Shown: positions 14,235 to 14,262 of the stretch, in pieces
Layout: each line of letters begins with the position of its first letter
Position numbering within the stretch: the first letter of the stretch is position 1
DNA from: an uncultured Anaerococcus sp.
Lineage (GTDB): Bacteria > Bacillota > Clostridia > Tissierellales > Peptoniphilaceae
Length of the DNA: 14,262 bases
Assembly (NCBI GenBank): GCA_902465755.1
Contig: CABQOK010000014.1
Span: 1-14,262, forward strand
Direction of reading: 5' to 3'
Position numbers and translations under genes: made by a program
The notes under the pieces: model-generated
Databases searched by the model: none
What the model saw: only the letters and a program-made list of their open reading frames with translations
Told to the model about the DNA's origin: nothing

Positions 14235-14262
14235 TTAGCGGCTTCCTAGTCTCCCGGGAGGT
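14235..14262 (-). rRNA. 5S rRNA, 3' end (runs off the right edge)
   Basis: On the minus strand ACCTCCCGGGAGACTAGG followed by AAGCCGC matches the 3' part of Firmicute 5S rRNA (loop after helix IV, the CUGGGAGAGUAGG-like strand, then the helix I strand). It is followed directly by a terminator. Only about 28 nt are visible, so the call rests on motif and context. It implies a 16S-23S-5S operon to the right, transcribed into this window. Confidence 0.7.

Overview
The window looks like a chromosomal segment of a low-GC, anaerobic Gram-positive bacterium. AT-rich spacers, strong AGGAGG ribosome binding sites, TTGACA/TATAAT promoters, an acyl-CoA dehydrogenase next to a flavodiiron protein, and tagatose-pathway sugar genes suggest Tissierellia/Peptoniphilaceae (Anaerococcus- or Peptoniphilus-like). 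The genus is an inference from gene content, not a database result. Every gene except one lipoprotein is on the minus strand, so the window reads functionally from right to left.

Right edge (about 13.4-14.26 kb): the last bases match the 3' end of a 5S rRNA gene, so an rRNA operon probably ends here. Downstream of it is a short cluster of minus-strand RNA elements. Two modules repeat the 5S tail, but each has a roughly 80-nt structured insert, and each ends in a terminator related to the 5S one. The longer module has a GC-rich, 5S-like 5' part. A tRNA-Gln(CUG) gene with its own terminator follows, then a GNAT-like protein at 12641-13357.

Centre (3.28-12.47 kb): eleven co-directional genes for galactose and amino-galactose use. 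Order of transcription is lacA, lacB, PTS EIIA, EIIB, EIIC (Gat family), a 0.2-kb palindromic mobile-element-like insertion, a DeoR-family regulator, then from a second promoter agaS, a GntR/UTRA regulator, nagA/agaA, lacC and lacD. The inferred pathway has two branches meeting at tagatose-6-phosphate. Galactose-6-phosphate arrives through LacAB. N-acetylgalactosamine-6-phosphate arrives through the NagA-type deacetylase and the AgaS-type deaminase. LacC and LacD then finish both branches to triose phosphates. No phospho-beta-galactosidase and no separate mannose-family GalNAc PTS is present in the window. The agaS promoter carries a 16-bp palindrome with the half-sites of NagR/DasR-type operators.

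Left (1-3.24 kb): a divergent lipoprotein gene of unknown function, then a two-gene unit. This unit encodes a 642-residue fusion (acyl-CoA dehydrogenase, FAD domain of ETF-alpha, rubredoxin-like domain) followed 12 bp later by an FprA-type flavodiiron protein that runs off the left edge. The rubredoxin-like domain keeps the fold signature but has lost all four iron-binding cysteines. This and the 5S-derived RNA cluster are the two most unusual things in the window.
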